From IMG/VR virus record IMGVR_UViG_3300012211_000008, positions 1 to 29,718 of that record: a DNA stretch of 29,718 nt. One strand, 5' to 3'. The notes under the pieces are model-generated. The model ran no database searches, had not been told where the DNA came from, and saw nothing but the letters and a program-made list of their open reading frames with translations. Below, piece by piece: positions 1 through 4,401 of the stretch. The DNA comes from a virus. Position numbers and translations under genes: made by a program. Every line of letters begins with the position of its first letter. The stretch's first letter is position 1.

Positions 1-30
1 ATTTTCAGTAAAAGAACAGTAAGAAGTTTA

Positions 31-104
31 CCTGCTTTGATGTATCGGTCGCATCCTCGCCTGAAGAGCGAGTCGAGCTAGTTCGATTCTAGCAGGCAGG
101 ACCA
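31..104 (+). tRNA. tRNA-Phe (GAA)
   Basis: A full cloverleaf is visible: acceptor 31-37/94-100, anticodon stem 56-60/68-72 with loop CTGAAGA, and T-arm 77-93 with a TTCGATT loop. The discriminator is A and CCA is encoded. It is the first complete tRNA in the window. Confidence 0.95.
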
Positions 105-110
105 AGTTTT

Positions 111-198
111 GCGTCTGTGGATGGAATTGGCAGACACGTCGCTCTCAAAAAGCGATGCCCTAAACGGCGTGGGAGTTCGAGTCTCCCCGGACGCACCA
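111..198 (+). tRNA. tRNA-Leu (CAA)
   Basis: This is a type II tRNA with acceptor 111-117/188-194, anticodon loop CTCAAAA (144-150), a long variable arm after 155, discriminator A and encoded CCA. It follows tRNA-Phe by 6 nt. Confidence 0.95.
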
Positions 199-206
199 AG
201 ATTGAA

Positions 207-301
207 ATCGTGAGCACAGCGGAAGCGTCAACTTCTCGGGTGCTTGTTCATTTACAGCGTTGACGCGCTCATGTGAATAAGGGTTCGATTCCCTCACGGA
301 T
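207..301 (+). other. tRNA-like structured element ISR-a (degenerate)
   Basis: The 3' end carries a T-arm-like hairpin (GGG/CCC around a TTCGATT loop, about 282-293). It is followed by six bases that pair with 208-213, as in an acceptor stem. There is no CCA, and the centre is a perfect 8-bp stem 225-232/259-266 instead of D and anticodon arms. The next tRNA begins after an AGATTT linker. It could be a decayed tRNA or a tRNA-mimicking RNA; I see no protein gene in 199-310. Confidence 0.4.
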
Positions 302-310
302 ATTAGATTT

Positions 311-402
311 AGTCTCATAGCACAACGGCAGTGCAGCGGCCTTATACACCGTAAGCTCCGGATTGGAGCGTGATGTAGGTTCGAATCCTACTGAGACTAC
401 CA
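311..402 (+). tRNA. type II tRNA with UAU anticodon
   Basis: The cloverleaf is complete: acceptor AGTCTCA/TGAGACT, D-arm 320-334, T-arm 375-391, discriminator A and encoded CCA. The anticodon loop is CTTATAC (341-347), giving UAU, which would read the Ile codon AUA. The variable region (353-374) forms a 5-bp arm GCTCC/GGAGC, typical of Leu, Ser or bacterial Tyr tRNAs and not of Ile. The amino acid it carries is therefore uncertain. The last anticodon-stem pair (340/348) is a C-A mismatch. Confidence 0.85.
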
Positions 403-407
403 GTTTT

Positions 408-494
408 GTGGCTGTGATGGAATAGGCAGACAGCAATCACTTAAAACGATTGGCTCGAAAGAGCGTAGGGGTTCAAGTCCCTTCAGCCACACCA
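408..494 (+). tRNA. tRNA-Leu (TAA)
   Basis: Type II tRNA: acceptor 408-414/484-490, anticodon loop CTTAAAA giving UAA, long variable arm, TTCAAGT T-loop, discriminator A, encoded CCA. The last anticodon-stem pair (439/447) is A-C. Confidence 0.93.
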
Positions 495-500
495 AGTTTC

Positions 501-575
501 GCGCTTCAAGTGTTACGATAGCACAGCGGGCTCTTAACCCGTCGAGACTCAGTTTAATTCTGAGGAGGCGCACCA
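501..575 (+). tRNA. tRNA-Lys (CTT)
   Basis: Acceptor 501-507/565-571, anticodon loop CTCTTAA (531-537), T-stem CTCAG/CTGAG, discriminator A, encoded CCA. The T-loop is TTTAATT, so the usual C56 is replaced by U. Confidence 0.93.
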
Positions 576-584
576 AGTTTCGGG

Positions 585-645
585 TTCTCACTTCGTTGTT
601 CGGGTGAGGTAATTGGCGAACGGATACGTAGCCGATTCCTGAGAA
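585..645 (+). other. structured non-tRNA element ISR-b
   Basis: This segment lies between tRNA-Lys(CTT) and tRNA-Lys(TTT) and has no open reading frame of note. Six-base arms TTCTCA (585-590) and TGAGAA (640-645) enclose it. A competing 5-bp stem 587-591/604-608 and a second hairpin (612-617 with 631-636, one wobble) can also form. It is flanked by the same AGTTT linkers as the tRNAs. Confidence 0.3.
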
Positions 646-651
646 AGTTTT

Positions 652-727
652 GGACTGCTACGTCAAAGGCAAGACTACGCGCCTTTTAAGCGCTGGAATC
701 TCCGTTCGAGTCGGAGGCGGTCCACCA
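652..727 (+). tRNA. tRNA-Lys (TTT)
   Basis: Acceptor GGACTGC/GCGGTCC, anticodon loop CTTTTAA (683-689), T-arm 700-716 with TTCGAGT, discriminator A, encoded CCA. Confidence 0.94.
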
Positions 728-731
728 AATT

Positions 732-822
732 TCCCATCGGTGTGAGAACGCACCGTTCGCTTTCAAGGCAGAAGCGGCGTCATTCCGTTCGACTCGGATT
801 CGCGGCGAAGTTCACGATGGGA
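732..822 (+). other. cloverleaf-like structured element ISR-c
   Basis: A perfect 8-bp closing stem (732-739/815-822) encloses a D-arm-like hairpin near 740-753, a 6-bp hairpin with a 7-nt loop (758-763/771-776, loop CAAGGCA) and a T-arm-like hairpin TCCG/CGGA around TTCGACT (784-798). A fourth small hairpin TTCG/CGAA follows. There is no CCA, and the 7-nt loop lacks U33. It resembles a tRNA that has gained an extra arm, but it is not a working tRNA by sequence. It is flanked by linkers like those of the tRNAs. Confidence 0.45.
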
Positions 823-832
823 TTAAGTTTCA

Positions 833-927
833 TGGGAATACAGTTCGGAATTACATCGAACAGTCGTCGGGAAGACTAGTCAGTACCGCCGAAAGGACGG
901 GGCGAGAAACCCCGGGTTCCCAGACCA
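833..927 (+). other. tRNA-like structured element ISR-d ending in ACCA
   Basis: Six outer pairs TGGGAA/TTCCCA (833-838/917-922) enclose a 5-bp hairpin GTTCG/CGAAC, a hairpin AGTC/GACT with loop GTCGGGAA, a GAAA-tetraloop hairpin (886-900) and a 5-bp arm CGGGG/CCCCG with 7-nt loop CGAGAAA (898-914). The element ends GACCA. The general plan is tRNA-like, but the T-loop consensus is missing. A 12-nt stretch (879-890) is identical to part of the T-arm of tRNA-Glu(CTC). Confidence 0.4.
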
Positions 928-929
928 TT

Positions 930-1067
930 ATGTATATTGATTACGAAAGTTTTTCTGCTGAATCTCTCGCCGAGGATCGGGAAAAGATGTGGCAAGATAT
1001 TGTAGATGAACTTTATGAAAAGTTAAACGGAGAGGTTGGGGCAACAGGTCGCCCTACTCGGCTGTAA
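930..1067 (+). CDS. small acidic protein inside the tRNA array
   Basis: A 45-residue ORF starts MYIDYESFSAESLAED and is rich in Asp and Glu, with a likely amphipathic helix. It begins 2 nt after element ISR-d. Its last third runs into tRNA-Tyr, with the stop codon lying in the anticodon loop of that tRNA. No clear ribosome binding site is seen. Product unknown; the overlap with a tRNA makes it uncertain. Confidence 0.35.
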   Translation: MYIDYESFSAESLAEDREKMWQDIVDELYEKLNGEVGATGRPTRL

Positions 1068-1117
1068 CCCGAGAGTCCCTTGGGACGTTATAGGTTCGAA
1101 TCCTATTCTCTCCACCA
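1029..1117 (+). tRNA. tRNA-Tyr (GTA)
   Basis: Type II tRNA: acceptor GGAGAGG/TCTCTCC, anticodon stem CTCGG/CCGAG with loop CTGTAAC, variable arm GTCCC/GGGAC, TTCGAAT T-loop, discriminator A, encoded CCA. The long variable arm is usual for bacterial tRNA-Tyr. Confidence 0.95.
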
Positions 1118-1118
1118 T

Positions 1119-1192
1119 ATTCGACTCGTTCAACGGTAGGACCCGCGTCCGATTAACGCGGTATCAAGGTTCGAATCCTTGGTCGAATACCA
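1119..1192 (+). tRNA. tRNA with GAU anticodon and C33 (Ile-like)
   Basis: Perfect acceptor ATTCGAC/GTCGAAT, T-stem CAAGG/CCTTG with TTCGAAT, discriminator A and encoded CCA. The anticodon stem CGCGT/ACGCG encloses CCGATTA, so position 33 is C rather than the near-universal U. The anticodon reads GAU (Ile) with U at position 37. Isoacceptor assignment rests only on the position-based reading. Confidence 0.8.
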
Positions 1193-1195
1193 ATT

Positions 1196-1324
1196 ATGAC
1201 GTACGAAGAAAAAGCAGAAGCATTGAATAAACATGCTGACTCGTGTCCGCAATGTAACCTATCACGGAAGTGTAGTGATACTCGCGGATGCTGTGAAGAA
1301 GGTAAAAAGATTTTGGGCTGTTAG
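1196..1324 (+). CDS. small Cys-rich protein
   Basis: A 42-residue ORF begins MTYEEKAEALNKHADSC. It carries CPQC, a single Cys and a CC pair, ending GC, which resembles a small zinc-binding knuckle. It starts 3 nt after the preceding tRNA and its stop lies inside the D-region of tRNA-Ala. No strong ribosome binding site is visible. Function unknown. Confidence 0.4.
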   Translation: MTYEEKAEALNKHADSCPQCNLSRKCSDTRGCCEEGKKILGC

Positions 1325-1388
1325 TTAAGTGGGATAACGGTTGCCTTGCACGCATCAGTCGGGAGTTCGACTCTCCCACGGTCCACCA
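1315..1388 (+). tRNA. tRNA-Ala (TGC)
   Basis: Acceptor GGGCTGT/ACGGTCC (two wobbles), anticodon loop CTTGCAC, T-stem GGGAG/CTCCC with TTCGACT, discriminator A, encoded CCA. Its 5' end overlaps the end of the small Cys-rich ORF by 10 nt. Confidence 0.93.
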
Positions 1389-1396
1389 ATTTCAAT

Positions 1397-1471
1397 ATGC
1401 TGCTGGCAGATCGGCAGATGCACTCGGTTTACACCCGAGACAGCGGGGTTCAACTCCTCGGCGGCATACCA
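1397..1471 (+). tRNA. tRNA-Val (TAC)
   Basis: Acceptor ATGCTGC/GCGGCAT, anticodon stem CTCGG/CCGAG with loop TTTACAC, TTCAACT T-loop, discriminator A, encoded CCA. Confidence 0.94.
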
Positions 1472-1480
1472 GTTTAATGA

Positions 1481-1545
1481 TCGTCTTGCTGTAGACCGGA
1501 AATAAGCAGCCTCCGTTTCGGGAGTAGCGCAAACTCCTCCATATT
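1481..1545 (+). other. structured non-tRNA spacer ISR-e
   Basis: Two alternative hairpins share one strand. CTCC/GGAG encloses GTTTCG, and GGAGT/ACTCC encloses the 7-nt loop AGCGCAA. No acceptor stem or open reading frame is apparent in 1472-1547. Confidence 0.25.
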
Positions 1546-1547
1546 TT

Positions 1548-1623
1548 GGGCTTGTCATCTAACAGGACAAGGTTCAGGTCTACGAAACCTGCAATTACGG
1601 TTCGAGTCCGTACAGGCCCACCA
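1548..1623 (+). tRNA. tRNA-Arg (ACG)
   Basis: Acceptor GGGCTTG/CAGGCCC, anticodon stem CAGGT/ACCTG with loop CTACGAA, TTCGAGT T-loop, discriminator A, encoded CCA. An A34 Arg tRNA normally depends on A-to-I editing by host TadA. Confidence 0.95.
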
Positions 1624-1628
1624 AGTTC

Positions 1629-1703
1629 GGACTGTTCGTTCAATGGATAGGACACCGCGCTTCGAACGCGGCTATAGGGGTTCGAATCCTCTACGGTCTA
1701 CCA
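1629..1703 (+). tRNA. tRNA-Arg (TCG)
   Basis: Acceptor GGACTGT/ACGGTCT, anticodon stem CCGCG/CGCGG with loop CTTCGAA, TTCGAAT T-loop, discriminator A, encoded CCA. Confidence 0.94.
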
Positions 1704-1733
1704 AGTTTATGTAGTGCGATGCGTTGGCCCTAA

Positions 1734-1853
1734 GTGCGGTTGACAGGGGCATCTGGCCCAGATTATTACGCCTGACGAAGCGAAAGCAGAAACTCGAAAG
1801 AGTCGCGTGGAGTCCTCCCATCTGGGAAATAAATGAGGACCTAAAGACCGCAC
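1734..1853 (+). ncRNA. structured RNA element ISR-f with alternative pairings
   Basis: A perfect 7-bp closing stem (1734-1740/1847-1853) encloses a multibranch segment. It contains a GGGC/GCCC hairpin (1747-1759), hairpins GC-GAAA-GC and CTC-GAAA-GAG, and a 6-bp stem GTCCTC/GAGGAC (1812-1817/1835-1840). The strand CCCAGAT (1757-1763) can pair perfectly either locally or with ATCTGGG (1820-1826). A 72-codon frame runs through here and into tRNA-Asn, but it looks accidental. I recognise no Rfam family; an RNA role is inferred from structure alone. Confidence 0.5.
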
Positions 1854-1862
1854 AAATTTTAT

Positions 1863-1937
1863 TGGTGGTTCGTCTAATGGTAAGACGCTCGGCTGTTAAC
1901 CGTGAAGATGAAGGTTCGAATCCTTTGCCACCAGCCA
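1863..1937 (+). tRNA. tRNA-Asn (GTT)
   Basis: Acceptor TGGTGGT/GCCACCA, anticodon loop CTGTTAA (1893-1899), TTCGAAT T-loop, discriminator G as expected for Asn, encoded CCA. Confidence 0.95.
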
Positions 1938-1942
1938 TTTAA

Positions 1943-2016
1943 GCCGAATTAGTATAGTGGTAGTACGTCGAGCTTGTACCTCGAAAGTGAGCGTCCGATT
2001 CGTTCATTCGGCTCCA
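1943..2016 (+). tRNA. tRNA-Thr (TGT)
   Basis: Acceptor GCCGAAT/ATTCGGC, anticodon stem TCGAG/CTCGA with loop CTTGTAC, discriminator T, encoded CCA. The T-loop is TCCGATT, so position 55 is C instead of U. Confidence 0.93.
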
Positions 2017-2024
2017 GTCTCTCA

Positions 2025-2160
2025 GTTGTGCGGATAGTATCGTGCGATAGTTGGCCGAAGTGATGTGAGAGCATCCTCGGATACATCCCTCACGCTGGCT
2101 ACCATCCAATGACGGTAGGCACCGTTGCTTTCGAGTAACGAGTAACGCCAGTCGCACAAC
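2025..2160 (+). ncRNA. structured RNA element ISR-g with a probable pseudoknot
   Basis: A perfect 8-bp stem GTTGTGCG/CGCACAAC (2025-2032/2153-2160) closes a 136-nt segment with no useful ORF. Inside is a hairpin made of CCGA/TCGG and GATG/CATC whose loop TGAGAG is complementary to CCCTCA about 25 nt downstream, an H-type pseudoknot arrangement. A further hairpin CGTTGC/GTAACG (one wobble) lies near the 3' side. It begins right after tRNA-Thr and ends before the linker of the next tRNA. Confidence 0.5.
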
Positions 2161-2170
2161 AAAGATTTTT

Positions 2171-2244
2171 GCACTTATGATCTAATGGTATGATGCCGCT
2201 TTCGTAAAGCGGACGTGGTGGTCCGATTCCATCTAGGTGCTCCA
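2171..2244 (+). tRNA. tRNA-Thr (CGT)
   Basis: Acceptor GCACTTA/TAGGTGC, anticodon stem CCGCT/AGCGG with loop TTCGTAA, discriminator T, encoded CCA. T-loop is TCCGATT (C55). Confidence 0.93.
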
Positions 2245-2257
2245 GTTTAGGAGTAAG

Positions 2258-2419
2258 ATGATTGACAAGATTATTTTTGGATTACAAGCAGGAAGCTTCT
2301 CTTTGATGCTGGTCCTGTTAATCTTTTTCAAAGCGTCTTACGGTTTGATGATTTCGACTTTTGGTTTGCATGCTCTTGCTGATACATTGTTCGTACTACG
2401 CAGTAAAGGAGTACTATGA
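2258..2419 (+). CDS. small membrane protein A
   Basis: This 53-residue protein starts MIDKIIFGLQAGSFSLML. It is mostly hydrophobic, with one or two membrane segments (roughly residues 5-25 and 29-46) and a basic C-terminus. The start is chosen at 2258 because TAGGAG lies a few bases upstream; an in-frame ATG at 2237 falls inside tRNA-Thr. Its stop overlaps the start of the next gene by 4 nt (ATGA), so the two are translationally coupled. A holin-like or superinfection role is conceivable but not shown. Confidence 0.65.
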   Translation: MIDKIIFGLQAGSFSLMLVLLIFFKASYGLMISTFGLHALADTLFVLRSKGVL

Positions 2420-2604
2420 ACCTATCAACGATTCTGAGTTCTGTAGACAAGTACATTAAGATCAAGTCCTGGCTTCAGTTTGTTGGTTACATGTTAGCGT
2501 TCGGCGGATTGGTATTCATCGAACACCCGCTCGCAAAGATAGTAGCGTACGTCGGTTTAGGCGTCAGCATGGCAGGATTTTTGTACGACATGATTTATCC
2601 TTAA
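2416..2604 (+). CDS. small membrane protein B
   Basis: This 62-residue protein starts MNLSTILSSVDKYIKIKS and has two predicted membrane segments (about residues 20-37 and 42-58). It is preceded by AAAGGAG and overlaps the previous membrane protein by 4 nt, so the pair is probably made together. Two coupled tiny membrane proteins recall holin/antiholin or immunity pairs, but no family is recognised. Confidence 0.65.
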   Translation: MNLSTILSSVDKYIKIKSWLQFVGYMLAFGGLVFIEHPLAKIVAYVGLGVSMAGFLYDMIYP

Positions 2605-2611
2605 GAGTTTC

Positions 2612-2671
2612 GCGGTCGCAGTGGCTATTCCGGCGCTGTGCTAAGTGGGAAGTCCGATGCCTTCTAACCGC
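2612..2671 (+). other. structured non-tRNA spacer ISR-h
   Basis: Arms GCGGT/ACCGC (2612-2616/2667-2671) enclose a 5-bp hairpin CAGTG/CGCTG (one wobble, 2619-2623/2634-2638). There is also a T-arm-like hairpin whose loop begins TCCGATG, like the C55 T-loops of neighbouring tRNAs. CCAGTA follows directly. It may be a decayed tRNA. Confidence 0.3.
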
Positions 2672-2679
2672 CAGTATTC

Positions 2680-2753
2680 GCTTCGATGGTTCAATGGTAG
2701 AACGGGTCCTTGGTAAGGATCAGACTACAGTCCGATTCTGTATCGAAGCTCCA
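2680..2753 (+). tRNA. tRNA-Thr (GGT)
   Basis: Perfect acceptor GCTTCGA/TCGAAGC, anticodon stem GGTCC/GGATC with loop TTGGTAA, discriminator T, encoded CCA. T-loop TCCGATT (C55). It is the third Thr tRNA of the array. Confidence 0.93.
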
Positions 2754-2758
2754 GTAAC

Positions 2759-2851
2759 TTGTCCGAAAGGGCATAGGAAGTTTTAAACAGTTAGACGCGC
2801 AAGCGGACCTTACAGTCGAAAGACGGGACGGACCCTTAGTAAGGAACTTCC
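2759..2851 (+). ncRNA. structured RNA element ISR-i with GNRA hairpins
   Basis: The 7-bp stem GGAAGTT/AACTTCC (2776-2782/2845-2851) stacks directly on the 6-bp stem CCTTAC/GTAAGG (2808-2813/2839-2844). GNRA tetraloop hairpins lie at 2760-2773 (GAAA), 2794-2806 (CGC-GCAA-GCG) and 2815-2824 (GTC-GAAA-GAC). No coding potential is seen. The ordered stacking and tetraloops argue for a folded RNA; family unknown. Confidence 0.5.
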
Positions 2852-2865
2852 GAGCATTTAGTTTT

Positions 2866-2940
2866 GGTGCTAGGGTCAGTTGGTAACGACGAGCCCCTGT
2901 CACGGGTTAAGTCCGGGTCCGATTCCCGGTAGCACCGCCA
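2866..2940 (+). tRNA. tRNA-Asp (GTC)
   Basis: Acceptor GGTGCTA/TAGCACC, anticodon loop CTGTCAC (2897-2903), discriminator G as expected for Asp, encoded CCA. T-loop TCCGATT (C55). Confidence 0.94.
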
Positions 2941-2953
2941 GTTTAGGAGACTT

Positions 2954-3034
2954 ATGATTATAGGAATTCTCATAGGTGTCATAGCATTAGTTGTGTTCTT
3001 GTACATGATAAAAGGTATGGGATACAAAGAGTAA
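2954..3034 (+). CDS. 26-residue single-pass membrane peptide
   Basis: The ORF begins MIIGILIGVIALVVF and is almost wholly a single hydrophobic helix, ending with a short charged tail. TAGGAG stands at 2944-2949, a good spacing for the ATG. It sits between tRNA-Asp and tRNA-Glu. Function unknown; the ribosome binding site is the main support. Confidence 0.55.
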   Translation: MIIGILIGVIALVVFLYMIKGMGYKE

Positions 3035-3038
3035 TTAC

Positions 3039-3112
3039 GGCCCTGTCGTCTAAAGGCAGGACATTTGCTTCTCAAGCAAGCGACGGCGGGTCAGTACCGC
3101 CCAGGGCCTCCA
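3039..3112 (+). tRNA. tRNA-Glu (CTC), atypical T-loop
   Basis: Perfect acceptor GGCCCTG/CAGGGCC, anticodon loop TTCTCAA (3069-3075), T-stem GGCGG/CCGCC, discriminator T, encoded CCA. The T-loop is GTCAGTA, which departs from the TTCRA consensus. Confidence 0.9.
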
Positions 3113-3151
3113 ATTTAAATTTCATATCAATTGACCGGAGGGTCTAAGTAT

Positions 3152-3574
3152 ATGAGTAGTTCAGATAACGATAGGAACAGACGCAGGAGTGACTTCTTAG
3201 GTGTGTCGTTTAGTACGGCCACATTTAAATTAAGAAAGAAAATTTTATTCCATCTTCTTAAAAAGCACCAAGAAGATGTTTGCTCTCAGTGCGGTAAAAA
3301 GATTGAGACGATAGAAGAATTGAGTATTGAGCATTTAAAGCCGTGGGAAGGAATTTCTGTTGACCTGTTTTGGGATATCGAAAACATAGCGTTTTCTCAT
3401 ATTCGTTGTAATGTACCGCATAAATACAATAACGGTCAATTAAAGCCCAGGCCCGACGGAGCAGACTGGTGCGGCCCAGGGCAGCATTTCGCTCCCGTTG
3501 AAGATTTTTACAAGAGCAAATGGTATCATACAGGAAGGCAGAAGTGGTGTAAAATTCACCGTCCTGCTAGATAA
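3152..3574 (+). CDS. HNH endonuclease (tRNA-array copy)
   Basis: This 140-residue protein is probably a free-standing HNH nuclease. A CSQC pair starts a zinc-stabilised HNH module at about residues 44-47. It is followed by an EH-L-P segment (the metal-binding His region) and an ENIAFSHIRCN stretch that supplies the Asn/His and a closing Cys. Further Cys residues lie near the C-terminus (DWCGP, KWCKIH). I start at 3152 because GGAGGG lies about 10 nt upstream; an in-frame TTG at 3131 precedes that site. It is an isolated protein gene among tRNAs, consistent with a mobile homing-type gene. Its target is unknown. Confidence 0.8.
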   Translation: MSSSDNDRNRRRSDFLGVSFSTATFKLRKKILFHLLKKHQEDVCSQCGKKIETIEELSIEHLKPWEGISVDLFWDIENIAFSHIRCNVPHKYNNGQLKPRPDGADWCGPGQHFAPVEDFYKSKWYHTGRQKWCKIHRPAR

Positions 3575-3582
3575 TTTTGAGT

Positions 3583-3668
3583 TTGCACGTTACTGTTTTG
3601 GCTTCAGCATGCGTTGAGAGTCAAGGCGTCAACTGAGACCGTCTACCGCATGTAGAACGGGAGTGCAA
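3583..3668 (+). ncRNA. structured RNA element ISR-j with a pseudoknot
   Basis: Outer arms TTGCAC/GTGCAA (3583-3588/3663-3668) enclose an 8-bp hairpin (3639-3646 with 3652-3660, one bulged A). Its 5-nt loop CGCAT (3647-3651) is perfectly complementary to ATGCG at 3609-3613, which gives a compact pseudoknot. It lies between the HNH gene and tRNA-Glu(TTC). No matching family is recognised. Confidence 0.5.
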
Positions 3669-3675
3669 TTAATAT

Positions 3676-3750
3676 GGCGATATCGTCCAGTGGCTAGGAC
3701 GGGTGACTTTCAATCACCAAACCAGGGTCCGATTCCCTGTATCGCTACCA
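3676..3750 (+). tRNA. tRNA-Glu (TTC)
   Basis: Acceptor GGCGATA/TATCGCT, anticodon stem GGTGA/TCACC with loop CTTTCAA, discriminator A, encoded CCA. T-loop TCCGATT (C55). Confidence 0.94.
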
Positions 3751-3760
3751 ATATGTTTCA

Positions 3761-3786
3761 CTATACGGACACATGTGTCTTTATAG
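3761..3786 (+). other. hairpin between tRNAs
   Basis: CTATA/TATAG arms enclose a perfect 12-nt palindrome GACACATGTGTC (3768-3779). It has no T tract and may be a processing or protein-binding site. Confidence 0.3.
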
Positions 3787-3799
3787 CGAGATAAGTAAT

Positions 3800-3884
3800 G
3801 CGCTAGTGGTGGAACGGCAGACACGCCAGTCTTAGAAACTGGTTCTGAAAACGAGTGGGGGTTCAAATCCCTCCTGGCGCACCA
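3800..3884 (+). tRNA. tRNA-Leu (TAG)
   Basis: Type II tRNA: acceptor GCGCTAG/CTGGCGC, anticodon stem CCAGT/ACTGG with loop CTTAGAA, variable arm, TTCAAAT T-loop, discriminator A, encoded CCA. Confidence 0.95.
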
Positions 3885-3893
3885 AATTTCTGT

Positions 3894-3968
3894 TGCGGTG
3901 TATAGTTCTGGTGAACTTCGAGGTCTCATAAGCCTTGCAGGAAAGTTCGATTCTTTTCGCCGCTACCA
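3894..3968 (+). tRNA. tRNA-Met (CAT), unpaired 1:72
   Basis: The acceptor pairs at positions 2-7 but 1:72 is a T-T mismatch, a feature otherwise typical of initiator tRNAs. Anticodon loop CTCATAA, TTCGATT T-loop, discriminator A, encoded CCA. The anticodon stem (GAGGT/GCCTT) lacks the three G-C pairs of initiators. It could be initiator, elongator or a lysidine-modified Ile tRNA. Confidence 0.88.
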
Positions 3969-3973
3969 ATTTA

Positions 3974-4051
3974 CGCTGAGAGGTCCACCGGAAAGTGGAC
4001 GGCGGTCTCATAAACCGTAACAGGTTGGTTCGACTCCAACTTCAGCGACCA
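3974..4051 (+). tRNA. tRNA-Met (CAT), second copy
   Basis: Acceptor CGCTGAG/TTCAGCG with a paired 1:72, D-stem GTCC/GGAC, anticodon loop CTCATAA, TTCGACT T-loop, discriminator A, encoded CCA. Elongator Met or a CAU-type Ile tRNA; the sequence alone does not decide. Confidence 0.9.
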
Positions 4052-4057
4052 ATTCGA

Positions 4058-4131
4058 GCGGCTGTGGTTCAGTGGTAGAATTCGTCCTTGCCAAGGATGA
4101 GATACGGGTCCGATTCCCGTCAGCCGCTCCA
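4058..4131 (+). tRNA. tRNA-Gly (GCC)
   Basis: Perfect acceptor GCGGCTG/CAGCCGC, anticodon loop TTGCCAA, discriminator T, encoded CCA. T-loop TCCGATT (C55). Confidence 0.94.
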
Positions 4132-4147
4132 AGTTCACGCGCCTGTC

Positions 4148-4208
4148 AAGGCATTGGGGTCGCCCCAGAATACTGACCTTCCGACTAGTAAGCCCGCGAG
4201 GGGACTAG
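4148..4208 (+). other. structured non-tRNA element ISR-k
   Basis: Hairpin TGGGG-TCG-CCCCA (4155-4167) sits inside AAGG/CCTT. A second hairpin CTAG/CTAG encloses CCC-GCGA-GGG (4193-4202), a GNRA tetraloop. No tRNA features. Confidence 0.35.
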
Positions 4209-4218
4209 CAAAAATTTT

Positions 4219-4317
4219 ATGAGCAAAGAAAAAGAATGTTTAGATTGTAAAGTTCCAGTACGTGAGTCCTCAGAAGGACTTCGAAACGAAGACGGAACTT
4301 TTCATATCTGTAAATAA
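4219..4317 (+). CDS. 32-residue Cys-containing peptide
   Basis: The ORF starts MSKEKECLDCKVPVRES and ends HICK. The CLDC pair plus a terminal H-I-C suggest a small zinc knuckle. A weak purine-rich site lies about 17 nt upstream, so translation is uncertain. It sits just before tRNA-Gly(TCC). Confidence 0.4.
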   Translation: MSKEKECLDCKVPVRESSEGLRNEDGTFHICK

Positions 4318-4322
4318 GTTTT

Positions 4323-4396
4323 GCGGGTGTGGTATATAGGTTGTGCCCTGGCCTTCCAAGTCAGAGAAACGAGTCCGAGTCTCGTCACCCGCTCCA
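4323..4396 (+). tRNA. tRNA-Gly (TCC)
   Basis: Perfect acceptor GCGGGTG/CACCCGC, anticodon loop CTTCCAA, discriminator T, encoded CCA. T-loop TCCGAGT (C55). Confidence 0.94.
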
Positions 4397-4401
4397 AGTT
4401 T

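Noticed and set aside
732-822. ISR-c as a selenocysteine tRNA (8-bp acceptor, TCA near a loop)
   Set aside because: The T-arm does not adjoin the acceptor stem, TCA is not in the anticodon position of the 7-nt loop, and no long variable arm or CCA is present.
1724-1942. 72-codon + strand frame
   Set aside because: It runs through ISR-f and the whole of tRNA-Asn, has no ribosome binding site, and its composition is not protein-like.
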